Shown here piece by piece: positions 28,323-37,233 of a stretch of DNA of 64,000 bases. The position numbers and the translations under genes were made by a program. The notes below the pieces were generated by a model. The model had not been told where the DNA came from and ran no database searches. It was given only the letters and a program-made list of their open reading frames with translations. The DNA lies in contig NZ_VDBO01000001.1 of the NCBI RefSeq assembly GCF_005930355.1, forward strand, positions 1,791,403 through 1,855,402, written 5' to 3'. This stretch comes from Paenibacillus sinopodophylli. GTDB lineage: Bacteria > Bacillota > Bacilli > Paenibacillales > Paenibacillaceae. Positions within the stretch are counted from its first letter, which is position 1. Each line of letters begins with the position of its first letter.

Positions 28323-28336
28323 TGTAAGCGTATACA
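28323..28336. promoter_or_regulatory. cre-like catabolite-repression site
   Basis: TGTAAGCGTATACA matches the CcpA consensus TGWAARCGYTWNCA at 13 of 14 positions and is nearly palindromic, so it reads equally well on the minus strand. It lies 67 bases upstream of the ATG of the heparinase-like gene, after the terminator of the preceding binding-protein gene. Repression by preferred sugars is inferred. Confidence 0.6.
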
Positions 28337-28407
28337 TTAAATGATGAACGCCTATTGTTTTGTTCTAAGACTATTCAAATACGAATTACGCATTCAAGCT
28401 ACGATTA

Positions 28408-28448
28408 CAAAAGCCCGTAAGGCCTGACTTGACGTATACGGGCTTTTG
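28408..28448 (-). terminator. Terminator after the second binding-protein gene
   Basis: CAAAAGCCCGTA and TACGGGCTTTTG form a perfect 12-base-pair stem, 16 bases after the binding-protein stop. It separates the transporter genes from the lyase gene, which therefore probably has its own promoter. Confidence 0.75.
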
Positions 28449-28464
28449 CTCCAGATGATTTATG

Positions 28465-30033
28465 CTATTTCCATTCTCCTTTAATACCTGATTCATCTAA
28501 CACTCTATTTACATCGTCAATCATTTCTTTGCCGCCTTTTTTCATGTATTCGTCCACCATTTTGCTCCAGTTAGACACGGGCTCCTGGCCTACAATCATT
28601 TTCGTTTGCCATTCTTGAGCAATCAGGTTCAGCTCCGATTCTTTTGCCGAGAGAACCTCTGAATGAATACGGTCTACAGGATTAATATAGAACTTGGAGT
28701 TCTTCAACAATTCTACAGTCGCATTCACGAAGCTTTGGGTATATGGATTAGTCACTAATTTGCCAGGCTCGTTTGCTTCATCAGTAGGTGCCCAGCCAGG
28801 TACACCACTAAAATAACTGCTAGGACGTTTGTCATATAGTGCTGCATCATAGGCCATGACTCCGTCCACCATCTCATAGCCCACGCCTTCGCCGCCGTTT
28901 AACCAGTCAAAGTCAGGATTCTGCGGGTTACGATTATCAACAGGTATGAATGTGCGGAAGTAATCTTGCATTTGCAGAATTCGATCAATTTTATCCGGAT
29001 CGTTCTGGATCTTAGCATTCAGCATCGTCAGCGTATAATAACCTGGAAGCGATGTGTACCCTTGTTCGCCATCCGCTTGTTTGAAAGCTGGGATAACGGC
29101 AACCTCCGCTGTAGGCATCTGCTCCTTCATGCCCTCGAACAGTACTTGATCCACTCCCATGGGCTGTTCATACCAAATCCCGTATTTGCCAGCATAGAAG
29201 TCAGTACGGATATCGGTATTTTTCGAGACTGCCCAGTCCTTGTGAATCGCTCCTTCCTTGTACAAGTCCGCGAGCAATTGAGTCTGCTCCTTGAACCCTT
29301 CAGAAATGATGCCTGGAATTAATTGTCCTTGCTCGTTCTTGTTATACCAGCCAGAATCCCACTGAGCACCCATATGAGCGCCATATACGATTTGTTTGGA
29401 TAACCCGATTCCGTAAGTATCTTTTCTTCCATTTTTGTCCGGGTCATCGTTCGTGAATGCAATCGCCACTTTCTTCAACTCTTCATAGGTTGTCGGCATC
29501 TTAAGATTGAGATTATCCAGCCAGTCTTGGCGAATCACAGGCTTCTTGCTATATTTTGCAGGGAAGTATTGCGGAATTGCATAAATTTTGCCGTCAACGG
29601 TAACCGCATCCCATACATTTTTTGGAACAAGCTTTAGCGACGGATACTTATCAATGTAGTCATTCAGCGGAAGAAAAGCTCCTTGCTTTACCCATTTGAA
29701 GAAATTGGCATCTGCACTCTCCATTCCAACGACATCTGTCAAATCCCCAGCAGCCATAACAACCGGTAATTTGGTTCCATATTCATCGTAAGGGACAAAC
29801 TGTGGCTTGTAATCCACATTGAATTTCTCGTTTAGCTTCTTCAGCCCTTCTCCAGTTGCACTTAGAGGAATCTGCCATGTCCCTTCTATAGAAGAAATGG
29901 TGATCGTCTTTGCTGCTTCGCTATTGGATGCAGGTGAATCTGTAGTTGTTGTGTTTGACTTTGTACTCGTTGAGCATGCAGCCAAGCTTGTAGTCAAACA
30001 TACAGCCAGCCCTATCTTTAGTAGATTTTTCAT
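28465..30033 (-). CDS. LplA-like sugar ABC transporter binding lipoprotein
   Basis: 522 residues with a lipoprotein signal peptide and lipobox LAAC (Cys20), then a Ser/Thr/Asn-rich tether. The body (MAAGDLTDVVGMES, VDGKIYAIPQYFPAKYSKKP, RQDWLDNLNLKMPTTYEELK) is typical of LplA-like extracellular solute-binding proteins. It would bind oligosaccharides released by the surface lyase and deliver them to the two permeases upstream. AGGAGGG precedes the ATG. A terminator follows. Confidence 0.93.
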   Translation of the reverse strand: MKNLLKIGLAVCLTTSLAACSTSTKSNTTTTDSPASNSEAAKTITISSIEGTWQIPLSATGEGLKKLNEKFNVDYKPQFVPYDEYGTKLPVVMAAGDLTDVVGMESADANFFKWVKQGAFLPLNDYIDKYPSLKLVPKNVWDAVTVDGKIYAIPQYFPAKYSKKPVIRQDWLDNLNLKMPTTYEELKKVAIAFTNDDPDKNGRKDTYGIGLSKQIVYGAHMGAQWDSGWYNKNEQGQLIPGIISEGFKEQTQLLADLYKEGAIHKDWAVSKNTDIRTDFYAGKYGIWYEQPMGVDQVLFEGMKEQMPTAEVAVIPAFKQADGEQGYTSLPGYYTLTMLNAKIQNDPDKIDRILQMQDYFRTFIPVDNRNPQNPDFDWLNGGEGVGYEMVDGVMAYDAALYDKRPSSYFSGVPGWAPTDEANEPGKLVTNPYTQSFVNATVELLKNSKFYINPVDRIHSEVLSAKESELNLIAQEWQTKMIVGQEPVSNWSKMVDEYMKKGGKEMIDDVNRVLDESGIKGEWK

Positions 30034-30106
30034 TTGTATGAACCCTCCTAGTATATTTGTTACCCTTTCCTTCGACGCCCTTTAGGTTCTGTCCACTTAG
30101 AAACGA

Positions 30107-30994
30107 TCAGCCTTTAACGGAACCGAGCATCACCCCTTTCGCAAAGTGCTTTTGCAGAAAGGGATATACAATTAAGATAGGCAAGGTCGCTAATAGAATA
30201 GCCGCCATCCCAATCGTTTCCCCGGGAGGCAGAATGCCTGATTTCGCTGCATCTCGTGCAGCTGAAGCAAGTGAATTGGTCGTGTCGTTAAGAATAACTA
30301 TTTGTCTCAGGATAACTTGTACAGTCCATTTGGATGGTTCATTTAAATACAGAATGGCATTAAAATAAGTGTTCCAATGCCCTACTGCGTAGAATAATCC
30401 GAATGCGGCAAGCGCTGGCTTGGATAAAGGCAATACGATTCGTGTGAAAATCTGCAGATCATTCGCTCCATCAATTAAAGCGGCCTCGTTTAATTCATTC
30501 GGAATACTGAGTATGAACTGACGAATGACAATAAGGTTAAACGAATTAATCGCACCAGGAATAATTAAGGCCCAATAGCTATTAATGAGTCCAGTAGCTT
30601 TGACGATCAAGTAGGTTGGAATCATACCTGCATTGAATATAAAAGTAAAGAGTACTAGAAACAAAAACACCTTCTGGCCCCATATATTACGAGTTATAGC
30701 ATAGGCCATCGTTGCAGTCAAAATGATATTGGCAAGGCTTCCAACTACAGTCACATAAATGGTTACACCAATCGAATGAATAAACTCTTTGGAATTTAGA
30801 ATGTAGGTGTACGCGTCGGTAACCCATCTATCCGGCCATAGAATTAGTTCGCTCAGCTTATACTCCTCATAGGAAGTAAAAGAGATTGTAAGGATATAAT
30901 AGAATGGGAAAAGCATCATTAATGCCAGCAAGCCAAGCAAAATGATATTTATTATGTCAATCAATCGCTCTGACATAGATTTCTGATTAATCAT
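30107..30994 (-). CDS. LplC/YtcP-type sugar ABC permease
   Basis: 295 residues from the ATG of MINQKSMSERLIDI, which has AGGTG upstream; a longer frame of 23 more codons would overlap the previous gene and lacks a ribosome site. Six membrane segments, an EAA loop (NEAALIDGANDLQIFTRIVL) and the terminal GVMLGSVKG are as in the family. The second half-channel of this importer. Confidence 0.92.
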   Translation of the reverse strand: MINQKSMSERLIDIINIILLGLLALMMLFPFYYILTISFTSYEEYKLSELILWPDRWVTDAYTYILNSKEFIHSIGVTIYVTVVGSLANIILTATMAYAITRNIWGQKVFLFLVLFTFIFNAGMIPTYLIVKATGLINSYWALIIPGAINSFNLIVIRQFILSIPNELNEAALIDGANDLQIFTRIVLPLSKPALAAFGLFYAVGHWNTYFNAILYLNEPSKWTVQVILRQIVILNDTTNSLASAARDAAKSGILPPGETIGMAAILLATLPILIVYPFLQKHFAKGVMLGSVKG

Positions 30995-31040
30995 AGATCG
31001 ACACCTACCTTTTGATCTTCGGTACATACATACAAATCTA

Positions 31041-32012
31041 TTAGAAGACGCCTTCTTCTCCATATTTTTTAGCTAACCGATTCGCAGCGAGAATTAGAAT
31101 TAATCCGATTAGACTCTTGAATAACCCTACTGCGGTTCCGAAGCTAAAGTCCGCATTCTGAATCCCTTTGAAATAGACATACGTATCAAGCACATTCCCA
31201 ACATCCATCGTAAAGGGATTTATCATTAGGAATATCTGCTCGAAGCCTGAATCAAGTACCGTACCTAGTCGAAGGATAAACAAAATGACGATCGTGCTGC
31301 GTAATGCTGGTAACGTAATATGCCAGATCTGCCGCCATCTGTTCGCTCCGTCTACAACCGCTGCTTCATATAAGCTCGGATTAATGCCAGACAGAGCAGC
31401 CAGGAATATAATCGTTCCCCATCCCGCCTCTTTCCAGATGACTTCTAATATAACCAAGGGCATGAACCATCCAGGCTGCTGGAGGAATGAGATCGGTTCT
31501 ATGCCTAACATTGGGCTAAGTATGCGGTTAACGATGCCCTCATTCTTGAGGAATATGGTCACAATTCCGATTACAACAACCCAGGATAAGAAATGTGGTA
31601 AGTACACAATGGACTGTACAATACGCTTGTACCGCTCATTCTTAACCTCATTTAGCATGATTGCCAGAATGATTGGAACGGGAAAAGCAAAGCCAATTTG
31701 CAAAAAGGATAACCAAAGTGTATTCCACAATACGCGAACAACTTCTGGATCACTGAATATGGTCTTGAAATGCTGAAGCCCTACCCACTCACTGTTCAGA
31801 AACCCACGAAATGGGCTAAAGTCCTGAAAGGCAATAATGTTGCCAAGCATTGGAATGTATCGGTAAACGATAAAATAAAGCAGACCCGGCATTAATAGAA
31901 GAAATAAATAACGCTCTCTCCACAATCTGTCTTTAAGCTTCTTTGCTCTACTAGGCACTGGGAGCTTAGAAAGTACGGTTACTGGTGGAGGATTTATACT
32001 GGATTGATTCAT
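31041..32012 (-). CDS. LplB-type sugar ABC permease
   Basis: 323 residues, first gene of the second importer set. Six membrane segments and an EAA loop (YEAAVVDGANRWRQIWHITL). AAAGGAG and GGAG lie upstream of the ATG. It is clearly paralogous to the 7691-8665 permease but diverged, consistent with a different oligosaccharide. Confidence 0.92.
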   Translation of the reverse strand: MNQSSINPPPVTVLSKLPVPSRAKKLKDRLWRERYLFLLLMPGLLYFIVYRYIPMLGNIIAFQDFSPFRGFLNSEWVGLQHFKTIFSDPEVVRVLWNTLWLSFLQIGFAFPVPIILAIMLNEVKNERYKRIVQSIVYLPHFLSWVVVIGIVTIFLKNEGIVNRILSPMLGIEPISFLQQPGWFMPLVILEVIWKEAGWGTIIFLAALSGINPSLYEAAVVDGANRWRQIWHITLPALRSTIVILFILRLGTVLDSGFEQIFLMINPFTMDVGNVLDTYVYFKGIQNADFSFGTAVGLFKSLIGLILILAANRLAKKYGEEGVF

Positions 32013-32346
32013 ATTAGCTCCATACTCCTTTTCTCCAGTCTAAGTTGAACTTTCATGTAAATCGGATGATGACAAATGATCATTTCTGATGATGCAGCCT
32101 GTTCAATTTCAACATCAAATCTCTGATGTAACCGATGTATAGGCTGTTTGACTGTGTTCATATGTGAAATCTCACCCCTTTCCCTCACAATATTAGATTT
32201 ACTCCATCATGAATATCGCTGTTATTCTTAGTCCTTCACCCTTTTAATGAAAACCATAAAAATAATGAAAATCTGATAAATTGGATGAGTTAGAATACCA
32301 AATATATAGTCTCTGTGAATGAATTCAGACAGTCTGCTGTAACAAA
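32013..32346. other. Promoter region of the second transporter operon
   Basis: About 330 bases with no gene, the leader and promoter zone of the lplB-lplC-lplA set. It holds a direct repeat (32245-32271). A weak -35/-10-like pair on the minus strand (TTGGTA, 17 bases, TATCAG, near 32300) is possible but not convincing. Confidence 0.45.
32245..32271. promoter_or_regulatory. Direct repeat, candidate AraC operator
   Basis: TAATGAAAA occurs twice with starts 18 bases apart (32245 and 32263), about 235 bases upstream of lplB. AraC-type regulators usually bind paired direct half-sites about two helical turns apart, and one such regulator (19804-22038) belongs to this locus. Direct evidence is the repeat only. 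Confidence 0.35.
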
Positions 32347-32378
32347 AAAACAGACGATTTTTTATCATCGTCTGTTTT
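32347..32378 (-). terminator. Terminator of the dehydrogenase transcript
   Basis: AAAACAGACGAT and ATCGTCTGTTTT form a perfect 12-base-pair stem with T-runs on both sides. It lies 50 bases after the dehydrogenase stop on the minus strand. Confidence 0.8.
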
Positions 32379-32428
32379 CGCTGCCTACTTCTATATTTAT
32401 ATCAAACCTTATCCTTCACCGGTTAACC

Positions 32429-33430
32429 TCACCAAGGAGTCAACCTGCGATATTGATCAAGCGTAACTTGACCGACTAAGGCTTTGCCCTGCACAAATCG
32501 GTGCAGCTCATTGACAATGAACTCGCAAAGCTCGCGCTTCAGCAACCCGTGAAAGCCGCCGATGTGCGGTAAACAAAGGACATTTGGCATTGCAAGCAGC
32601 TCATGATCCGCAGTCAACGGTTCATGATGGTAAACATCGAGAGCTGCATGAATCCGTCCCGTACGGAGCTCTTGCACCAGTGCCTGCTCTTCGACGATCG
32701 GACCACGTGCGGTATTAACGAAAAGCGCTCCGTCACGCAGCTTCTTCAGCTGCTCCGCCCCAATCATCCCTTGCGTGCGAGGTGTCCACGTATTATGCAT
32801 CGAAACAATATCGCAGCGCTCGAAAAGCTCATTCAACTCGCAAAGCTCGACGCCTTGAGCGACCGCTTCCTCCTGTGAACAGTAGCTGGAGTTTAGGAGG
32901 ACTTTTGCATGAAAGGGTTTCAGCATTCGTATCACATGTTTGGAAATTTCGCCGTAGCCCACCAAGCCGACGACTCTTCTTGTTACACCAAGTGTTGTAT
33001 CGCGGCTGTTGTTGCTCCACTGCCCCTGCTTGAGCGTGGTGCTAAAGACTTTATGATTCCATGCTCCTGCTAATATGAGAGAGACTGCACACTCCGCAGT
33101 CGAAAGACCAAGCACGGTATTGGCCGAAGTCACAGCAATTGAAGTATTAAACACATCTTCTGTGACAATTGATGCAACACTGCCTGCTCCATGACCGATG
33201 AACGTTAGCTTCTGAGCACGCTTAAGCACCTCTGGTGTAAAGAGCGGCGAACCCCATGTCGTGATACAAGCATCGTAATCACCGATTCGCTCAGCTAAGT
33301 CATCACTCGTGAATGCCTCACCTAATGCTATAAAATCAACCTTGGAAAAGCTGGAAAGCTTGTTTACAGTAGCCTCCTGCCAAAATAATTCACGTAATGA
33401 AGCATTAGCAATCGCAATTAATGTTTTCAC
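32429..33430 (-). CDS. D-2-hydroxyacid dehydrogenase family protein
   Basis: 333 residues, NAD(P)-dependent oxidoreductase. The Rossmann motif is GLVGYGEISKHVIRML; the catalytic Arg lies in VNTARGPIVEEQAL, Glu in ALDVYHHEPL and His in LPHIGGFHGL. GTG start with GAGGGG upstream. It follows the sugar isomerase/epimerase gene by only 10 bases, so the two are co-translated and probably act on the same sugar acid. Substrate not identifiable. Confidence 0.9.
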   Translation of the reverse strand: MKTLIAIANASLRELFWQEATVNKLSSFSKVDFIALGEAFTSDDLAERIGDYDACITTWGSPLFTPEVLKRAQKLTFIGHGAGSVASIVTEDVFNTSIAVTSANTVLGLSTAECAVSLILAGAWNHKVFSTTLKQGQWSNNSRDTTLGVTRRVVGLVGYGEISKHVIRMLKPFHAKVLLNSSYCSQEEAVAQGVELCELNELFERCDIVSMHNTWTPRTQGMIGAEQLKKLRDGALFVNTARGPIVEEQALVQELRTGRIHAALDVYHHEPLTADHELLAMPNVLCLPHIGGFHGLLKRELCEFIVNELHRFVQGKALVGQVTLDQYRRLTPW

Positions 33431-33440
33431 TAAGCACCCC

Positions 33441-34286
33441 TCATTTCATTCGAGTCTGGAAAATCTCACGCATATAGTCCACATAGGCTGGGAAAATGAT
33501 TGAAGGCTCCATACCAGGAACCTGCAGCTCCTTACGCCATGTGGTTTCCCATTCCAGCGAGTAAAAGCCGTTGTAGCCTGCCTGCTCAAGTTGATTTACT
33601 ATTGAAGCAATCGGTACCTCGCCTTCAGCAACCTTTGTGTACCTCCAGCTAAGCTCCATCGGATCATCAAACGGAATGCCATCCTTTATATGTACATGTA
33701 CACACTGCGATCCGAGCATGGCAATGGTCTCAGTAGGCATTTCAGATTCCTCTAACGGATGGATAATATCATAAATAACGGCACAATTCTGCCTGTCCAC
33801 ATCATCCAGCAGCCTGCGCAGCGATCGCCCAGTGGCAAATTCATTATGAGTTTCAATCCAGACCTGAACACCATATTCAGCTGCATAGTCGCATGCCATC
33901 TTGATCTGAGCTGCAAGCTCCGAGTATGGAATTACTGGAACAGGATTATCACTTCGGTTATTGAAATAACCAAGAAATATTCGCACGCTACCAGCCTTCA
34001 AATCATGAGCAAGCTGAATGATCTTTTTAAAAGTATTGAATTGCTCTGTATCCCCAGCATTTCCGGTAAAACAGACTCCAGATCCAATATTTGTTATACA
34101 CATATTAGCCTGCTCCAATTTGTGTAAAGTCGCATGCCGCTCATCCAGAGTCATTTCGGTAGAGATTCCCCACATCACTCCTTCTCTTAGCTCCATCCCG
34201 TTAAAACCGCATGTCTGCGCCAAGGCAATCATCTCATCCAAGGACCATCCTTCGCATGGCAATGTGCTGAATGCCAAACGCTTCAT
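33441..34286 (-). CDS. Sugar phosphate isomerase/epimerase (xylose-isomerase-like TIM barrel)
   Basis: 281 residues from MKRLAFSTLP, with GGGGGG about 8 bases upstream; an upstream ATG would add 10 poorly conserved residues. Metal-ligand signatures of the AP-endonuclease-2/xylose-isomerase-like family are visible: WIETHNEFATG, VIYDIIHP, VHVHIKDG and YSLEWETTW. It likely isomerises or epimerises a sugar or sugar acid feeding the dehydrogenase downstream. Confidence 0.88.
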   Translation of the reverse strand: MKRLAFSTLPCEGWSLDEMIALAQTCGFNGMELREGVMWGISTEMTLDERHATLHKLEQANMCITNIGSGVCFTGNAGDTEQFNTFKKIIQLAHDLKAGSVRIFLGYFNNRSDNPVPVIPYSELAAQIKMACDYAAEYGVQVWIETHNEFATGRSLRRLLDDVDRQNCAVIYDIIHPLEESEMPTETIAMLGSQCVHVHIKDGIPFDDPMELSWRYTKVAEGEVPIASIVNQLEQAGYNGFYSLEWETTWRKELQVPGMEPSIIFPAYVDYMREIFQTRMK

Positions 34287-34400
34287 CCTACATACCCCCC
34301 TTGTTTCTCCCATCACCTGCTACCTATTCATTGTGGCATGTCGCATTGACGAATGCTTTCCCTTTTCCACGTTTCTTTTGCACAAATCCGCGAAAAGGGA

Positions 34401-34429
34401 GCCTGACGTCATCCTAGATGACGTCAGGC
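34401..34429 (-). terminator. Terminator after the DUF4091 gene
   Basis: GCCTGACGTCAT and ATGACGTCAGGC form a perfect 12-base-pair stem with a 5-base loop; on the minus strand CCCTTTT follows. It is 20 bases after the DUF4091 stop. Confidence 0.8.
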
Positions 34430-34448
34430 CCCTCCTTTAATCCATTAA

Positions 34449-36203
34449 CTATTGTGCGCCAGCCATCTCTTCAAGAATATCTCTTATGATAAGATCGTAA
34501 GCCTGATTGTCCAATGAGAACAGCTCTTCTCTTTTCCTCCTTGCATTTGGATGCACTTCCTTCACATCACTCCATAAAAATACCTTCTGCATTTTTTGCA
34601 TCAACTTCTCTCGGTCTCCACCTTGTTCAACGTAACGCTTTATGATTTCAAAATCGCGTATTCCCTTTTGCAGCAGCTTATAACGGAGTGTAAGCATCGG
34701 CTTGCCATCACGACCAGGGTAAACAAAGTTGGTATCCCCGGCAGGGAAGAATGGACCATGATAAGTAATTCGATTCAAGGGATCATTCGGCCATACCGTA
34801 TAATTCCAGCGTAAGAAGCCATCCACATTCCAATACCACGCCAACCAAGGTATGAGTCTACTCTCAAGTAAATGAGAGGTTATGAACGTATTAGGATGTT
34901 GAGGCATACAGGCCACATAATAAAGCAGTTTCCCTTTTATCCCTTGCTTCAGCTTCATAATTTGCTCATAATCGTTAGCCATACAATCAATGACAGGTAC
35001 ATAATCTACCATTCCTTCTATATTCTTTTCGATAAAATCCGCATGTCCAATAGCAGCCTTGTATTGAAAGGATGGCGCCATAGCTTTCATTGCATTTAGC
35101 CGCTGCGTGAAAACCGTGAGATCCCACGGTTCATCTGCGAGTACTCTTACTATATCGATCCAGCCTTTTTCAATAAAGTTGTTCTCAAGCGCAGCCACAT
35201 AAAGCTCGAACTGTTGCTTCTCTTTCATATATTTGAAAGTTCGACTTCCCTCTTCATAATATCGGATTCGCACGGCATCTCCATGGTCTGCCATAACACT
35301 GCCATAGCCCGCATCCTCAAGCACCCAAATATTAAGTAAGCCGAATACTTCAATTTCTTGTTTAATCCCATATTTCATGCATAATTCCACATACCTGTTT
35401 AATGCGCTGAAATCGAAAACCCATTGTTGATTCTTTAACTGAGTCACTTTTACAATATTGTATTCAAACATATTCGCAGGATCTATCCGATCATAGCAGG
35501 AGGATTGTCCCGACCAAGGAATTTCCGAGACAATGACGGTAATGGCCTTCTGCCCAAGATCAGCCAAGGAGGAAATATAGCTTTCCATAATTGCGAAATG
35601 TGGATCACTCCAAAGCTCCACATCGTACTTCCGAGCGATATTGGAATTATGCTGCCACAGATCCAAATAAAACGCATAATCCGCTGGCTTGCTTAACTCG
35701 ACATCCATCACCTTTACTTCGAAGGTTAGTGTACGGATCAGCCTCTCATCCTCGAACATGCTATGTTGATATACGCTAATTTGCGGGGTGTAAATACCAG
35801 GCGCGACATCCGGATCGAACTCGACCTCAACCCATACCGGCTGCACTCTTCTTTTCTCAACATAAATAGAGGATTGCTGCATCACCATATCTGATTTCAA
35901 TTGCCGATCATCATCCTCTACAAGTCCAATCAGCTTGGCCTTCACTCGCCCATGCTCTAAGCCCGGTACCTCAACACTTACACGTGCAATTACGATTGGA
36001 CCCCGCTCATAGAAGCTGGCATCTTCATTCACATTCACGAGCATTTCCTGCTCGGAATAAACCAGAAGCTGGACAGCTGCTCGATCATTCCTGCCACATG
36101 TCAGAGAAATCGTTTTATTCTCGTCAAAAGGCAATTTGAAATTATTCATAATCCCAAATACATATTTATAGCTTTCATACTCTAAGCCCAAAAAAATACT
36201 CAT
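34449..36203 (-). CDS. DUF4091 (GH123-like) protein
   Basis: 584 residues from MSIFLGLEYES, which has AAGGAGGAG upstream; the longer frame has no site. No signal peptide. An N-terminal beta-sandwich (1-180) precedes a TIM-barrel-like catalytic region and the C-terminal DUF4091 motif (WYWNVDGFLRWNYTVWPNDP, GPFFPAGDTNFVYPG). Related GH123 enzymes are beta-N-acetylgalactosaminidases, but many DUF4091 proteins are uncharacterised. It is divergent from the first of three AraC regulators and lies in a uronic-acid utilisation region. Confidence 0.82.
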   Translation of the reverse strand: MSIFLGLEYESYKYVFGIMNNFKLPFDENKTISLTCGRNDRAAVQLLVYSEQEMLVNVNEDASFYERGPIVIARVSVEVPGLEHGRVKAKLIGLVEDDDRQLKSDMVMQQSSIYVEKRRVQPVWVEVEFDPDVAPGIYTPQISVYQHSMFEDERLIRTLTFEVKVMDVELSKPADYAFYLDLWQHNSNIARKYDVELWSDPHFAIMESYISSLADLGQKAITVIVSEIPWSGQSSCYDRIDPANMFEYNIVKVTQLKNQQWVFDFSALNRYVELCMKYGIKQEIEVFGLLNIWVLEDAGYGSVMADHGDAVRIRYYEEGSRTFKYMKEKQQFELYVAALENNFIEKGWIDIVRVLADEPWDLTVFTQRLNAMKAMAPSFQYKAAIGHADFIEKNIEGMVDYVPVIDCMANDYEQIMKLKQGIKGKLLYYVACMPQHPNTFITSHLLESRLIPWLAWYWNVDGFLRWNYTVWPNDPLNRITYHGPFFPAGDTNFVYPGRDGKPMLTLRYKLLQKGIRDFEIIKRYVEQGGDREKLMQKMQKVFLWSDVKEVHPNARRKREELFSLDNQAYDLIIRDILEEMAGAQ

Positions 36204-36346
36204 TTCAATCTCCTCCTTCGTTATTCTTACTAGTAAAGTGTACCTTCGGATGGGGATGGAGCCATATAGTATATTTCCGTAACAATATGGATTTTTCACG
36301 TATTCGTGTTAAACTAAGATCAAGCAATTAGGAGAGTGGTGCAGGA

Positions 36347-37207
36347 ATGAGGTTTACTAACTTATATCGAGTACCCGATGAAGATGATCAAGGCTGCATA
36401 GATTTAAACCATCATCTGATTATAAACTCAGTCGGTTATTATGCCTTTGAATCATTTACTCGCATGACCCACAGAAAGGCAGGCCGCAAGGACTTTTACC
36501 TGTCTTATCATCCTGTGGGGCCCATGAAAATATATGTAAAGGGACAAGAGATCACCTTGCAGCCAGGAAGCTTTTTCTTGTATCGTCCCTTTGAGGAGCA
36601 GCACTACGGTCACAGTATTGAAAAGGAGTTTTTAGCTTATTGGGTACATTTCACAGGCTATGGCGTGGAGGAACTTCTTCATCAAGCAGGGCTTTCTGAA
36701 CAACATACTGGCTTTATAGGGCAAGATGATAGGATTACCGCTGTGTTTGAAGAAATGATGGACGAATTACGTGACAAAAAAAAGGGGTTTGAGCTTGCTT
36801 CTTCTTCGCAGCTGGCCTATTTATTCTCAATCATTTCAAGGCAGCTTAACTGCGATGATACCTACCCATCCAACAGGATTAGAAATGAGATCTATCATTC
36901 GATCAAATTTATTCACAATCATTATTCGCAAGAAATTTATGTGAGAGACCTTGCCGAAATGTCTCACCTGAGTAATGACCGCTTTACGACGCTATTCAAA
37001 CTCATCACCGCTGAAACTCCACTGCAATACATACTTAAATTCAGATTACAGAAAGCTTGCGAGCTTATGCGGCAAACCAGCTTAAACATTCAGCAAATCT
37101 CAAGCCTAGTGGGCTTTCAAGACCAGCTTTATTTCAGCAGGATTTTCAAGAAATATTATCATCAAACACCTACAGCATATTTAGCGAGGTTTAATCATGT
37201 GGATTAA
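36347..37207 (+). CDS. AraC-family regulator 1 of 3
   Basis: 286 residues, soluble. The N-terminal cupin domain (ITLQPGSFFLYRPFEEQHYG, FLAYWVHFTG) probably binds a sugar; the C-terminal AraC domain shows both helix-turn-helix motifs (VRDLAEMSHLSNDRFTTLFK; IQQISSLVGFQDQLYFSRIF). AGGAGAG lies upstream of the ATG. Divergent from the DUF4091 gene, 143 bases away, so it likely controls it and perhaps itself. Confidence 0.9.
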   Translation: MRFTNLYRVPDEDDQGCIDLNHHLIINSVGYYAFESFTRMTHRKAGRKDFYLSYHPVGPMKIYVKGQEITLQPGSFFLYRPFEEQHYGHSIEKEFLAYWVHFTGYGVEELLHQAGLSEQHTGFIGQDDRITAVFEEMMDELRDKKKGFELASSSQLAYLFSIISRQLNCDDTYPSNRIRNEIYHSIKFIHNHYSQEIYVRDLAEMSHLSNDRFTTLFKLITAETPLQYILKFRLQKACELMRQTSLNIQQISSLVGFQDQLYFSRIFKKYYHQTPTAYLARFNHVD

Positions 37208-37233
37208 TAGACTGACAAATTACGGAGGACATG

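Noticed and set aside
31285..31776. 163-codon plus-strand open frame
   Set aside because: Antisense to the LplB-type permease, which has a clear EAA loop and ribosome site.
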